64,000 nt of DNA from DASUTB01 sp036374835 (GTDB lineage Bacteria > Actinomycetota > Actinomycetes > Jiangellales > Jiangellaceae), in contig DASUTB010000111.1 of the NCBI GenBank assembly GCA_036374835.1, forward strand, positions 20,147 to 84,146. Reading direction: 5' to 3'. Shown here piece after piece: positions 15,716 through 24,400 of the stretch. The position numbers and the translations under genes were made by a program. Within the stretch, counting starts at the first letter, position 1; every line of letters starts with the position of its first letter. The notes beneath the pieces are model-generated. The model was not told where the DNA came from and made no database searches. It worked only from the letters and a program-made list of their open reading frames with translations.

Positions 15716-16903
15716 CTAGCCGTATTTGCGTAGGTAGTTGCCAAAGTGCGGCACCGTGAAGGCGATCGTCCCCCGCTCGGCGGAATAGACCAGACCCTTC
15801 TTGATCAACGCATCCCGCGCCGGCGACAATGACGACGGTTTGCGGCCGAGGTGCTCGGCGACATCGGAGGTGGAGACGGCACCGTTGTGCTCGGACACCG
15901 TTGCGATCGCGCGCAGGTAGTCCCGCTCGGCGGGGGTCGCGCGCTCGTACCGGGACCCGAAGAAGCCCACGGCGAGCTCGGCCTGCGCCTCGGGAGCCGC
16001 GACCCGTACATCGTCCGCCGTCACCGGGTCGCTCGGAGCGTGGTCCCACGTCACCTTGCCGTAGGCCTGGACGAAGTAGGGATACCCCTCCGTCACCTCA
16101 TACAGCGCATCCAGCGCGGCCCGCTGATATCTGACACCTTCATCCGCGGCCGGAGCGACGAGCGCCAGGTCGGCCGCCTCGCGGTCCAGCCGGTCGATCC
16201 GCACGTAGCGGAACAGCCGCTCGGAATACGACTTCGACGCCGACAGTACCGCCGGGACGTGCGGCAGGCCCGCGCCGACGACGACGAGCGGTGCGCTTAC
16301 CTGCGACAACTCGTGGCATGCGGCGCACAGCGCCGAGACGTCGGTCGGCGGCACGTCCTGCAACTCATCGACGAAGATCGCGATCCCGGCACCGACGTCC
16401 CGCGCCACCGCGGCGGCGTCCACGAGCAGTTCGACCAGGTCGACTTCGAGGTCGCCGGTGTCCGCACGCCCGGTCGCCGTGGGCACATCGATGCCCGGCT
16501 GCCAGCGGTCGCGGAGCTTGGCCTGCTTGTCCGCCGATCGCAGCGCGAACGCCTTGAGCACGCCGAGAAACTCGTCCACCCGGGCGGGGTCGCGGTGACG
16601 TGGCGACAGTTCGCGCACCGCCATATGAAGCGCGCTGGCCAGCGGCCGCCGGATCGACTGGTCGGGGCGCGCCTCGATCTTGCCCGTTCCCCACAGCCGG
16701 GAAATGGCCTGTGAGCGCAGCGCGTTGAGCAGTACCGTCTTGCCGACGCCTCGCAGGCCGGTCAGCACCAGCGATCGCTCCGGACGGCCTCGCGCGACCC
16801 GCTCGAGTACCACTTCGAACTGCGCGAGCTCACGATCGCGCCCGGCGAGTTCCGGCGGACGCTGCCCCGCCCCTGGTGCGTACGGGTTGCGGACCGGGTC
16901 CAT
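15716..16903 (-). CDS. AAA/STAND-type ATPase with C-terminal winged helix
   Basis: A 395-residue ATPase. Walker A is GLRGVGKT (about 49-56) and Walker B is IFVDELQD (about 175-182); a sensor-like region follows with VVGAGLPHVPAVL. The last 80 residues, ending TSDVAEHLGRKPSSLSPAR and KKGLVYSAERGTIAFTVP, form a winged-helix DNA-binding domain. The architecture resembles the COG1672-like archaeal/actinobacterial ATPases whose targets are unknown. Start MDPVRNPYAPGAG is typical of the family and follows GAAGGA at good distance. The neighbouring methyltransferase is on the same strand and may be co-transcribed. Confidence 0.78.
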   Translation of the reverse strand: MDPVRNPYAPGAGQRPPELAGRDRELAQFEVVLERVARGRPERSLVLTGLRGVGKTVLLNALRSQAISRLWGTGKIEARPDQSIRRPLASALHMAVRELSPRHRDPARVDEFLGVLKAFALRSADKQAKLRDRWQPGIDVPTATGRADTGDLEVDLVELLVDAAAVARDVGAGIAIFVDELQDVPPTDVSALCAACHELSQVSAPLVVVGAGLPHVPAVLSASKSYSERLFRYVRIDRLDREAADLALVAPAADEGVRYQRAALDALYEVTEGYPYFVQAYGKVTWDHAPSDPVTADDVRVAAPEAQAELAVGFFGSRYERATPAERDYLRAIATVSEHNGAVSTSDVAEHLGRKPSSLSPARDALIKKGLVYSAERGTIAFTVPHFGNYLRKYG

Positions 16904-17062
16904 CGTGGCATCGTCCTTCGGGGAGAACGTGGCGAGCCTGCAGCCCGCTATGATCACCTAGCAGCCTATGTCGCCGTATACAAGATTCGTTAGATTTCGC
17001 TAGAAGCCGCAATGGTGTGTCGCGGCGCGGAACCGTGCACTCTGGAGGAGCGTCCAATCAGT

Positions 17063-17659
17063 ATGTTCACCGTCACACGTTCCGCGACCGCAATGGTTGC
17101 GCTTGCCGTTCTGCTCACCGCGTGTGGCGGCGCGGACGGCGACGTGACCACGGCCGATACCCCGACTGACGCGGAAACGACCCAGCCGTCATCTCCGGAA
17201 CCGACCGAACCCGAGACGGACGTGTCGCCATCGCCGGAGCCGTCACCCGAGCCGACAGAGACGCCAACATCGCCGCCTGCCGACAACGACTCCGAGGAGA
17301 CCGATCCGCCCGCCAGCTCGGATCCTGGCGAGCCGTCCACCGAGCTGACGGTCAGGCTCGACCCTGGCAACGGTGACGTTTCCGAATGGACGATCACCTG
17401 CGACCCGGTCGGCGGCACGGCGAGCGACCCGGAGGCTGCGTGCGAAACACTGGAGTCGCTCACGCCGCGTGACGTCGCGCCAGTCCCCAAGGACGCGAAC
17501 TGCACCATGCAGTACGGAGGCCCGCAGACCGCGAGAGTCACCGGCGTCTGGGACGGCACGAAGGTCGACCTGTCGTTTTCCCGGCAGAACGGCTGCGAGA
17601 TCGCACGCTGGGACGCGATGGTACCCGTCCTACCGTCCGGCGACGCCGCCTCCCTCTAA
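17063..17659 (+). CDS. Lipoprotein with subtilisin-inhibitor-like (SSI) domain
   Basis: A 198-residue predicted lipoprotein. A signal peptide ends in the lipobox LLTAC (Cys about 21), so the protein would be lipid-anchored on the outer face of the membrane. A linker rich in Pro, Glu, Thr and Ser follows (about 25-95). The C-terminal domain has the Cys and Gly pattern of Streptomyces subtilisin inhibitors: WTITCDPVGG, AACETLESL, NCTMQYGGPQTARVTGVWDG and FSRQNGCEIARW, four cysteines for the two disulfides. It may protect the cell from its own or foreign serine proteases. The ATG is chosen for the signal peptide; GGAGGAG lies upstream. The gene ends next to repeat C. Confidence 0.78.
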   Translation: MFTVTRSATAMVALAVLLTACGGADGDVTTADTPTDAETTQPSSPEPTEPETDVSPSPEPSPEPTETPTSPPADNDSEETDPPASSDPGEPSTELTVRLDPGNGDVSEWTITCDPVGGTASDPEAACETLESLTPRDVAPVPKDANCTMQYGGPQTARVTGVWDGTKVDLSFSRQNGCEIARWDAMVPVLPSGDAASL

Positions 17660-17738
17660 AGAATGATCATGTAAAGCCGGAAACCCCCGGCCAAACGTGG
17701 CCTGTAGCCCTGGTAAGGCACCGAGAGTCCGCGCAAAG
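17660..17738. repeat. Dispersed intergenic repeat C (half element)
   Basis: It begins AGAATGATCATGTAAAGCC immediately after the lipoprotein stop and continues with CCGGCCAAACGTGGCCTGTA, which matches repeat B almost exactly, then GAGAGTCCGCGCA, the block also seen in repeats B, I and J. The mirror-image right arm is missing. It lies between convergent genes (lipoprotein and fpg). Confidence 0.7.
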
Positions 17739-17739
17739 G

Positions 17740-18603
17740 CTACTTGAGTAGCTTGGACATCCGGCGATCCGCCAGCGGCTTGCCCTTGGTCTGGCAGGTC
17801 GGGCAGTACTGCAAGCTGGAGTCCGCGAACGACACCTCCGCGACGGTGTCGCCGCACTCCGGGCACGCCTCCCCCGTGCGACCGTGCACCCGCATTCCCG
17901 CGCGTTTGGCGTCCTTGAGGTCGCCGGCCTGGAGCCCGACCGAGCGCGCTACCGCGTCCCGCAGTGTGTCGATGATGGCGCCATGGAGCTTGGCCACGTC
18001 CTCGTCGGTGAACGACGCTGAGGGGTGGAACGGCGAGAACTTGGCGACGTGCAGCACCTCGTCGGAGTACGCGTTGCCGATGCCAGCCACGACAGACTGA
18101 TCGCGCAAGACACCTTTGACCTGGGCCCGCCCGGCTGCGCGCAGCAGTTGCCCGAGCCGTTCGGCGGTGAATTCGTCGGAGAGCGGATCGACGCCGAGTC
18201 GAGCCACACCCGGCACGTCCGACGGTTCACGCACCAGATACACGGCGAGGCGCTTCTTCGTGCCCGCTTCGGTCAGGTCGAACCCGGCGCCGCTGGCAAG
18301 GTGAACCCGCAGCGCCAGCGGCCCGCGGCCAGGCTTCGGTGGCGTGCCCGGCATCGACTCGCGCCAGCGCAGCCAGCCGCCGCGCGCGAGATGAAATAGA
18401 AGATGCAGGCCGTCGCAGTTCAGATCCAAGAACTTGCCGTGTCGCCGCACGCCGGTGATGGTCAGCCCGCCGATCGCCGTGATCGGCGGATCGTACGTCT
18501 TGAGCACGCTGATCGCCGCGATGTCCACCTTCGACACCACGTCGCCGACGGCGTTCGCCCGGAGGAACCCGGTCAGCGCCTCCACCTCGGGAAGTTCCGG
18601 CAC
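17740..18603 (-). CDS. Fpg/Nei-family DNA glycosylase
   Basis: A 287-residue base-excision repair glycosylase/AP lyase. It begins PELPEVEAL, with the catalytic Pro2 and Glu3 of the family. HGKFLDL supplies the conserved Lys, GIGNAYSDE belongs to the helix-two-turn-helix domain, and a C-terminal zinc finger is present (CPECGD and YCPTCQ). Fpg-like proteins remove 8-oxoguanine and formamidopyrimidines, Nei-like ones oxidised pyrimidines; the mycobacterial and streptomycete genomes contain several of each and this copy cannot be placed with certainty. Its start is 18 bp from a core-repeat fragment at 18621. Confidence 0.88.
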   Translation of the reverse strand: MPELPEVEALTGFLRANAVGDVVSKVDIAAISVLKTYDPPITAIGGLTITGVRRHGKFLDLNCDGLHLLFHLARGGWLRWRESMPGTPPKPGRGPLALRVHLASGAGFDLTEAGTKKRLAVYLVREPSDVPGVARLGVDPLSDEFTAERLGQLLRAAGRAQVKGVLRDQSVVAGIGNAYSDEVLHVAKFSPFHPSASFTDEDVAKLHGAIIDTLRDAVARSVGLQAGDLKDAKRAGMRVHGRTGEACPECGDTVAEVSFADSSLQYCPTCQTKGKPLADRRMSKLLK

Positions 18604-18620
18604 CCCGCCATCCTACCGTC

Positions 18621-18633
18621 CGAATGATCACCT
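18621..18633. repeat. Short core fragment of the dispersed repeat family
   Basis: CGAATGATCACCT lies between fpg and aat. It has the AATGATCA core but no arms, so it could be a remnant or chance. Confidence 0.3.
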
Positions 18634-18653
18634 ATGACCGAGCGCACATCGCC

Positions 18654-19358
18654 TCAGCCACGTCCAGCCAACCCTCGTGGCAAGGGAAGCTCCAGGGCAC
18701 GTGCCAACCGGACGAGGTACTCGCTGCGTGGAATCTCCACGGCGCCGAGGCTGGCAAGGTGTGGCGTCACCCATTGCACGTCGACCAAACGACCGGCGAC
18801 GCCGTCACGCAGCATCGTGACCAGCGCGAGCAGGGCAACTTTGGACGCGTCACGTGACCACGGTTGGTCGGTTCGAAACATTGACTCGCCGGCGAACAGA
18901 CCGCCGATCGCGACGCCGTACAACCCGCCGGCGAGGCGGCCGTCGGCCGTCCATGCCTCGACCGAATGCGCCCATCCGAGCTGGTGCAACCTGGTGTACG
19001 CCTTCCGGACATCCTCGGTGATCCAGCCACCCGGCCGTTCCGGATGAGCACAAGCGCGGACCACGTCGGCGAACGCCGTGTCGACCCGGATCTCGAAGCG
19101 CTTGGCCGACTGCCGCAGCGAGCGGCTTACCCGCATCCGGTCCGGCGGCAGCACCCCCCGCGGATCCGGCGACCACCACGCCAACGTGGGGCCGCCGCCG
19201 AACACCTGATCGACCGGCATCGGGAACAGGCCCGAACGGTATGCGGCCAGCAGAGTCCCCGGCTCGAGGTCCGCACCCAGGCCGACGACGCCCGTCCGGT
19301 CGGCGAGAGCAGGCGACGGCAGGCGCCAGCTCGTCGGAGGCGGTTCAACGGGCGGCAC
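18654..19358 (-). CDS. aat: Leucyl/phenylalanyl-tRNA--protein transferase
   Basis: A 234-residue L/F-transferase that adds Leu or Phe to N-terminal Arg or Lys of proteins and so feeds the N-end rule pathway (ClpS/ClpAP). Family marks: GLVGADLEPGTLLAAYRSGLFP-type opening (here GVVGLGADLEPG and YRSGLFPMPV), WWSPDPRGVLP, TWITEDM-like GWITEDVRKAY, HSVEAWTADGRLAGGLYG and GESMFR. The length is standard. The ATG is in a natural place at the family's N-terminus. Divergent from the EcsC gene. Confidence 0.95.
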   Translation of the reverse strand: MPPVEPPPTSWRLPSPALADRTGVVGLGADLEPGTLLAAYRSGLFPMPVDQVFGGGPTLAWWSPDPRGVLPPDRMRVSRSLRQSAKRFEIRVDTAFADVVRACAHPERPGGWITEDVRKAYTRLHQLGWAHSVEAWTADGRLAGGLYGVAIGGLFAGESMFRTDQPWSRDASKVALLALVTMLRDGVAGRLVDVQWVTPHLASLGAVEIPRSEYLVRLARALELPLPRGLAGRG

Positions 19359-19402
19359 ACCGACAGGGTAGCCAGCCGGCCGCGCCGTATATCGTGATAG
19401 TG

Positions 19403-20095
19403 ATGGGCATTCGGAGCACGGTCACCAAGATGGCGGGCAATGCCGCCGCTCGCCGGGCCACGCCCGCGATCGCGACCCGCGGCGCCCGGCAGTTCCTCGA
19501 CCGTGCCATCAACGGTTTCCCGGGCTTCCCCGGCGCCCGTGAAGTTGCCCGGCGCCATCTGAGCCGCCGCCGAGACGTGGACGCGGCCATCCGTGACGTG
19601 ATCGATCAGCACGTCCGGTTGGCCGGCGCGCAGGGTTTCGTCACCAACCTCGGCGGGCTGGTGACGATGCCCGTCGCGATTCCGGCCAACCTCGCCGGCA
19701 TCGCACTCCTGCAGGTACGCATGGTCGCGGCCACGCTCCACCTGCGCGGCTACGACCTGGCCGACCCCCACGTCCGGACGGCCGCCCTGCTCACGCTGCT
19801 CGGTGAGGACGACGTGCGCAAGGGCGTCAAGGCCGGGACGTTCCCCGGGCTACCGCACGCCCTCGCCGTGTCGCGAGGTGACGTCGACCCGCGCCTGCTT
19901 GACCGCATCGCCAGCGACGTGACGGCCGCCCTGACCACACGGATCGGCGGCAAGCACGCGACGTTGACCGTCACCAAGCGGGTTCCGGTTCTCGGCGGCG
20001 CCGTCAGCGCTGGTGTCGACGCGTACTCCACGTACGTCATCGGCCGCTACGCGGATCGCGAGTTCCCACCGCACCTGATGATCGAGCGCGTCTGA
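19403..20095 (+). CDS. EcsC-like membrane-associated protein
   Basis: A 230-residue protein resembling the EcsC family. It has a central hydrophobic stretch LVTMPVAIPANLAGIALLQVRMVA (two short segments about residue 88-112) and a second Gly/Val-rich segment PVLGGAVSAGVDAYSTYVIG near the C-terminus, both typical. EcsC occurs with the Ecs ABC transporter in Bacillus, but its own role is unknown, and here no transporter is adjacent. ATG 19403 is used because the preceding in-frame codons are the antisense of the aat start region. The TGA stop is the start of repeat D. Confidence 0.7.
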   Translation: MGIRSTVTKMAGNAAARRATPAIATRGARQFLDRAINGFPGFPGAREVARRHLSRRRDVDAAIRDVIDQHVRLAGAQGFVTNLGGLVTMPVAIPANLAGIALLQVRMVAATLHLRGYDLADPHVRTAALLTLLGEDDVRKGVKAGTFPGLPHALAVSRGDVDPRLLDRIASDVTAALTTRIGGKHATLTVTKRVPVLGGAVSAGVDAYSTYVIGRYADREFPPHLMIERV

Positions 20096-20170
20096 ATGAT
20101 CAGGTAAAGATCCGATTCCCCAGCCAAACCACCCCTGCAGGCCGAGCAAAGCCCGGACACGCCGCGCAAT
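20093..20170. repeat. Dispersed intergenic repeat D (half element)
   Basis: TGAATGATCAGGTAAAG is followed by CCCCAGCCAAACCACCCCTG and GCCCGGACACGCCGCGCA, parallel to repeats C, I and J. It lies between convergent genes and its first TGA is the stop codon of the EcsC gene. Confidence 0.65.
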
Positions 20171-20179
20171 GTTCGAGGA

Positions 20180-20725
20180 CTATTCAGCAGGGACGGTGGA
20201 CTCCTCGGCCGCGCTCATCGACACCGGCCACTCCGACTCGGCGTCGGCGACCTCGATCAGTTTGACCAGATCGTTCGGCCAGATCGTCTCGTCGGTGCTC
20301 GCGAGTTCGTCGGGCGTCCACCAGTGGATCCCGAGGTGGGACTCGACCTCGTCCGGCATCAGCCCCGACTGATCGATCTCGAAGTGCGGCACGGCCGCGA
20401 CGAAGAACGTCTCGGTCTGTTCGACGATGCGGTCGCTGTAACCGTGCACGATCAACCGCTCGGCGACCGGTCCGCGTATGTCGGACGGAGCGAGGCACAG
20501 CCCGGTCTCTTCGTGAACCTCGCGCACCGCGGCGTCCAGCACGGATTCGCCCGGATCGAGCGCACCGCCGGTAGTGATCCAGAACGTCGGCCGGGAAGGC
20601 AACCCGGGGTCACTGTCCTGGATCAGCAACACTCGCCCGTCCGGATCGATCAGCACCACTCGCGCGGTGTGGCGACGATCGAGTCGTCGGCCCGTCGGCT
20701 GCGTTTGTCCGGCTTCGCCAGTCAC
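20180..20725 (-). CDS. NUDIX hydrolase
   Basis: A 181-residue NUDIX protein. The box GGALDPGESVLDAAVREV and HEETGL fits the consensus completely. Upstream, FWITTGGALDPGE with a Trp before the box and downstream HWWTPDEL suggest the branch that includes ADP-ribose and nucleoside-diphosphate-sugar hydrolases, but no substrate signature is decisive. An acidic C-terminal tail is present. Reads toward the EcsC gene (convergent) and away from the HAD gene upstream on the same strand (63 bp). Confidence 0.85.
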   Translation of the reverse strand: MTGEAGQTQPTGRRLDRRHTARVVLIDPDGRVLLIQDSDPGLPSRPTFWITTGGALDPGESVLDAAVREVHEETGLCLAPSDIRGPVAERLIVHGYSDRIVEQTETFFVAAVPHFEIDQSGLMPDEVESHLGIHWWTPDELASTDETIWPNDLVKLIEVADAESEWPVSMSAAEESTVPAE

Positions 20726-20788
20726 CCCACGACGATATCCGGGCCACCCAGCTCGCCAAACCCTCGGATCTGGGGTGATCCTTGCAGA

Positions 20789-21388
20789 TCAGTCGTCCAG
20801 CACGCCGTGCAGATCGCCGAAGGATCGGTACAGGACGGTCGTCATGCCGAGTTCGGCGGCTGCATCGATGTTCTCGGACCGGTCGTCGATGAACAGGCAG
20901 TGCTCGAGCGGGACGCCCACCTTTCCCGCCGCGATTCGGTAGATCTCCGGCTCCGGCTTGGGCACACCGACATCGGCGCTGTTGATGACGCCGTCCATCC
21001 GCTCGAGCACACCGGCACCGGCCATCGCCTCGGCGAAGTCGTCCATCTGGTTGGTGAGCAACCACACCGGCATCCGCCTACGTGCCGCGGCAAGCCAGTC
21101 CATTACCTGCTGATCGATCCAGAACGGTCGGCTCCGCCAAGCCTGGACCAGCGACAACGCCGCCTCGTGGCTCAGCCCGGTTTCGAGAAGCCGATTCGCC
21201 GCGCGCCCCATCCAGTCGCCGGCTGTGATCTCGCCTGCGCACGCCGGATACAGCAGGTCACGAGCGAACATGGCCCGGGCAAGGGTTTCGTATTCCACGC
21301 CGTGCGCCCGCTCGGCAGCCGCAATCGGGTCATCCCGCCAGTGCCGGATGACGTCATCGACATCGCACAGTACAGCCTTGATCGCCAC
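20789..21388 (-). CDS. HAD-superfamily hydrolase
   Basis: A 199-residue HAD-IA phosphatase-like protein. Motif I is CDVDDVIR, with the first Asp as nucleophile and the third as acid/base. Motif II is WLLTNQM, the motif III Lys is in VPKPEPEIY, and motif IV is FIDDRSENIDAA. A compact helical cap occupies about 15-90. The EIYR and DDRSEN elements are those of the epoxide-hydrolase-N-terminus/haloacid dehalogenase group; the substrate is unknown. The GTG start (VAIKAVLCDVDD) places motif I at the N-terminus as usual. Confidence 0.85.
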   Translation of the reverse strand: MAIKAVLCDVDDVIRHWRDDPIAAAERAHGVEYETLARAMFARDLLYPACAGEITAGDWMGRAANRLLETGLSHEAALSLVQAWRSRPFWIDQQVMDWLAAARRRMPVWLLTNQMDDFAEAMAGAGVLERMDGVINSADVGVPKPEPEIYRIAAGKVGVPLEHCLFIDDRSENIDAAAELGMTTVLYRSFGDLHGVLDD

Positions 21389-21465
21389 GCTGCGACTGTA
21401 CGTGACGGTGATCCGCTCGAGACACCGGTTCGACATCGGGCGTGGCCACAGGGCAAGGTCAGCAC

Positions 21466-24400
21466 ATGGCAGGGGTGGACGGGCGAGACCGCCGATGGGA
21501 GTTCTGGATCGACCGCGGCGGCACGTTCACCGACATCGTCGCGCGTGACCCGCAGGGCAACCTCGTCACCCACAAACTGCTGTCCGAGGACACCGCCAGC
21601 CCGCCCCGCTACACCGACGCCGCCGTCGCCGGCATCCGCGAACTGCTCGGCGTCGACCCGGTCAGTGCGATTCCGACCGGCCGGATCGCTGCGGTACGGA
21701 TGGGGACGACCGTCGCCACCAACGCGCTGCTCGAGCGCACGGGCGAACGAGCCTGCCTGGTCATCACGAAAGGGTTCGCGGACGCGCTGCGCATCGGATA
21801 CCAGAACCGTCCCCGCATCTTCGACCGGCATATCGAACTGCCCGAGATGCTCTACGACCGGGTCATCGAGGTGGACGAGCGCATAACGGCCGACGGCACC
21901 GTGCTGCGCGAACCCGACCTCACTGCACTTGCCCACGAGCTCGAGCGGGCCCATGCAGACGGCATCCGGGCGATCGCCGTCGTCTGCCTGCACAGCCACG
22001 CCCACCCGGCCAACGAACACGCCGCCGCACAGCTCGCCACCGAGATCGGGTTCACCCAAGTGTCGATGTCGGCCGAGGTCAGCCCGCTGATGAAGCTCGT
22101 ACCACGCGGCGACACCGCCGTTGCCGATGCGTACCTGTCGCCGATCCTGCGCCGCTACGTCGACCAGGTCGCAGCCGAGCTCCCCGGCACCCAGCTCATG
22201 TTCATGCAGTCCAGCGGCGGGCTGACCGAGGCGAGGCACTTCCGAGGCAAGGACGCCATCCTGTCCGGCCCCGCGGGCGGCATCGTCGGCATGGCGCGCA
22301 TGTCGCAGATCGCCGGCCACGACAAGGTGATCGGCTTCGATATGGGCGGCACGTCGACCGATGTCTCGCACTTCGCCGGCGAGTACGAACGTGTCTTCAA
22401 CACCACGATCGGCGGTGTCCGGCTACGCGCGCCGATGCTGGACATCCACACCGTCGCAGCCGGCGGCGGGTCGATCCTGCACTTCGACGGCAGCCGCTAC
22501 CGCGTCGGCCCGGACTCGGCCGGCGCCTCCCCAGGGCCGGCGTGCTACCGCAACGGCGGGCCACTCGCCGTCACCGACGCCAACGTGATGCTGGGCCGCA
22601 TCCAGCCCGATCATTTCCCAGCGGTGTTCGGGCCGGACGGCGACCAGCGCCTGGACGCGGCAACGGTGCGGGACGAGTTCACCGCGCTGGCCGGGACGAT
22701 CCATACCGCCACCGGAGACACCCGCACTCCGGAGCAGGTCGCGGCCGGCTTTCTCGACATCGCCGGGGCCAACATGGCCAACGCGGTCAAGAAGATCTCG
22801 GTACAGAAGGGTCACGACGTCACCGAGTACGCATTGACGACGTTCGGTGGCGCGGGTGGGCAGCACGCCTGCCTCGTCGCGGACGCGCTCGGCATCCGGA
22901 CGGTGCTCGTCCCACCGATGGCCGGCGTGCTGTCCGCGCTCGGTATCGGGCTCGCCGACACGATCGCGACCCGAGAACAATCCGTGGAGCGGCGGCTGGA
23001 CGACGACCTGCTCCCGGGCCTGCACGACCTCGCGCTGACGCTGACCGGCGACGCGTCCGGTGAACTACTGGACCAGCACGTCCCGTCGGACACGATCGAG
23101 ACCGTCGTCCGGGCACATCTGCGTTACGAGGGCACCGACACGGCCGTGCCCGTCCGCTTCGCCGGCATCGCGGAACCGCCCGCCGGCGCGTCTGGTAGCG
23201 CCGATGACATTGGCGGCTCCGTCGGGGCCATGACCGCCGAGTTCGAGGCGGCCTACCGCAGGACGTACTCCTTCCTCATGGACCGCCCGCTCATCGTCGA
23301 GGCGCTCGCGGTCGAGGCGATCGGCCGCAATCCCACCAGCGACGGACTCGCCCGGCACTTGGCCGGGACGGACGCCACGCCGAGCCCCGGAACCACGGTA
23401 CGGATGTACAGCGCCGGCCGGTGGCGGGACGTCCCCCTTCTCGAGCGGGAGAGCCTGCGAACGGGAGATACCGTCACCGGCCCGGCCATCGTCGCCGAAC
23501 CGAGCGCCACAACCGTGGTGGACGACGGCTGGGCGCTCACCGTGCACAACGCCGGGCACCTTGTGATCGAGCGCGTGCAGGCCCGCCAAGCCGCCGCCGT
23601 CGGCACGCAGGCGGACCCCGTCCTGCTGGAGATCTTCAACAATCTGTTCATGTCGATCGCCGAGCAGATGGGCGCCCGGCTGGAGTCGACCGCACAATCG
23701 GTGAACATCAAAGAACGGCTCGACTTCTCGTGCGCACTGTTCGACCCGGACGGCAACCTGATCGCGAACGCGCCGCACATGCCGGTGCACCTCGGCTCGA
23801 TGGGGGCGAGCGTCCAGGAGGTCATCCGCCGCGCCGGCGACTCGATGCGTCCGGGCCACGTGTACGCGGTCAACGACCCGTATCACGGCGGCACGCACCT
23901 GCCGGACGTCACCGTCGTCACGCCCGTGTATGACCAGGCGGGCAAGGACCGGCTCTTCTATGTCGCCAGCCGCGGGCACCATGCCGAGATCGGCGGCATC
24001 ACGCCCGGCTCGATGCCCGCGTTCAGCCGCGATGTGCACGAGGAGGGTGTGCTGTTCGACAGCTGGCTGATCGTCGCGGACGGCCAGTTCCGCGAGCAGG
24101 ACACCTACGATCTGCTGACCCGGGCAAGGCATCCGTCGCGGAACCCGGAAACCAACCTGGCCGACCTGCGTGCGCAGATCGCGGCCAACGAGAAGGGTGT
24201 GGCCGAGGTCAACCGGATGATCGACCACTTCGGGCTCGACGTCGTGCAGGCCTACATGCGGCACGTACAGGACAACGCCGAGCAGGCGGTGCGACGGGTC
24301 ATCGACGCGCTGGACTTCTCCAAGCGGGACGGCGCGGGCGAGTACACGTACGAGATGGACAGCGGCGCGATCATCAAGGTGCAAGTGACGGTGGACCGCA

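Noticed and set aside
16945..16960. CTATGATCACCTAG before the AAA ATPase gene as repeat copy
   Set aside because: Only the TGATCA core matches; no arms and not at a gene end.
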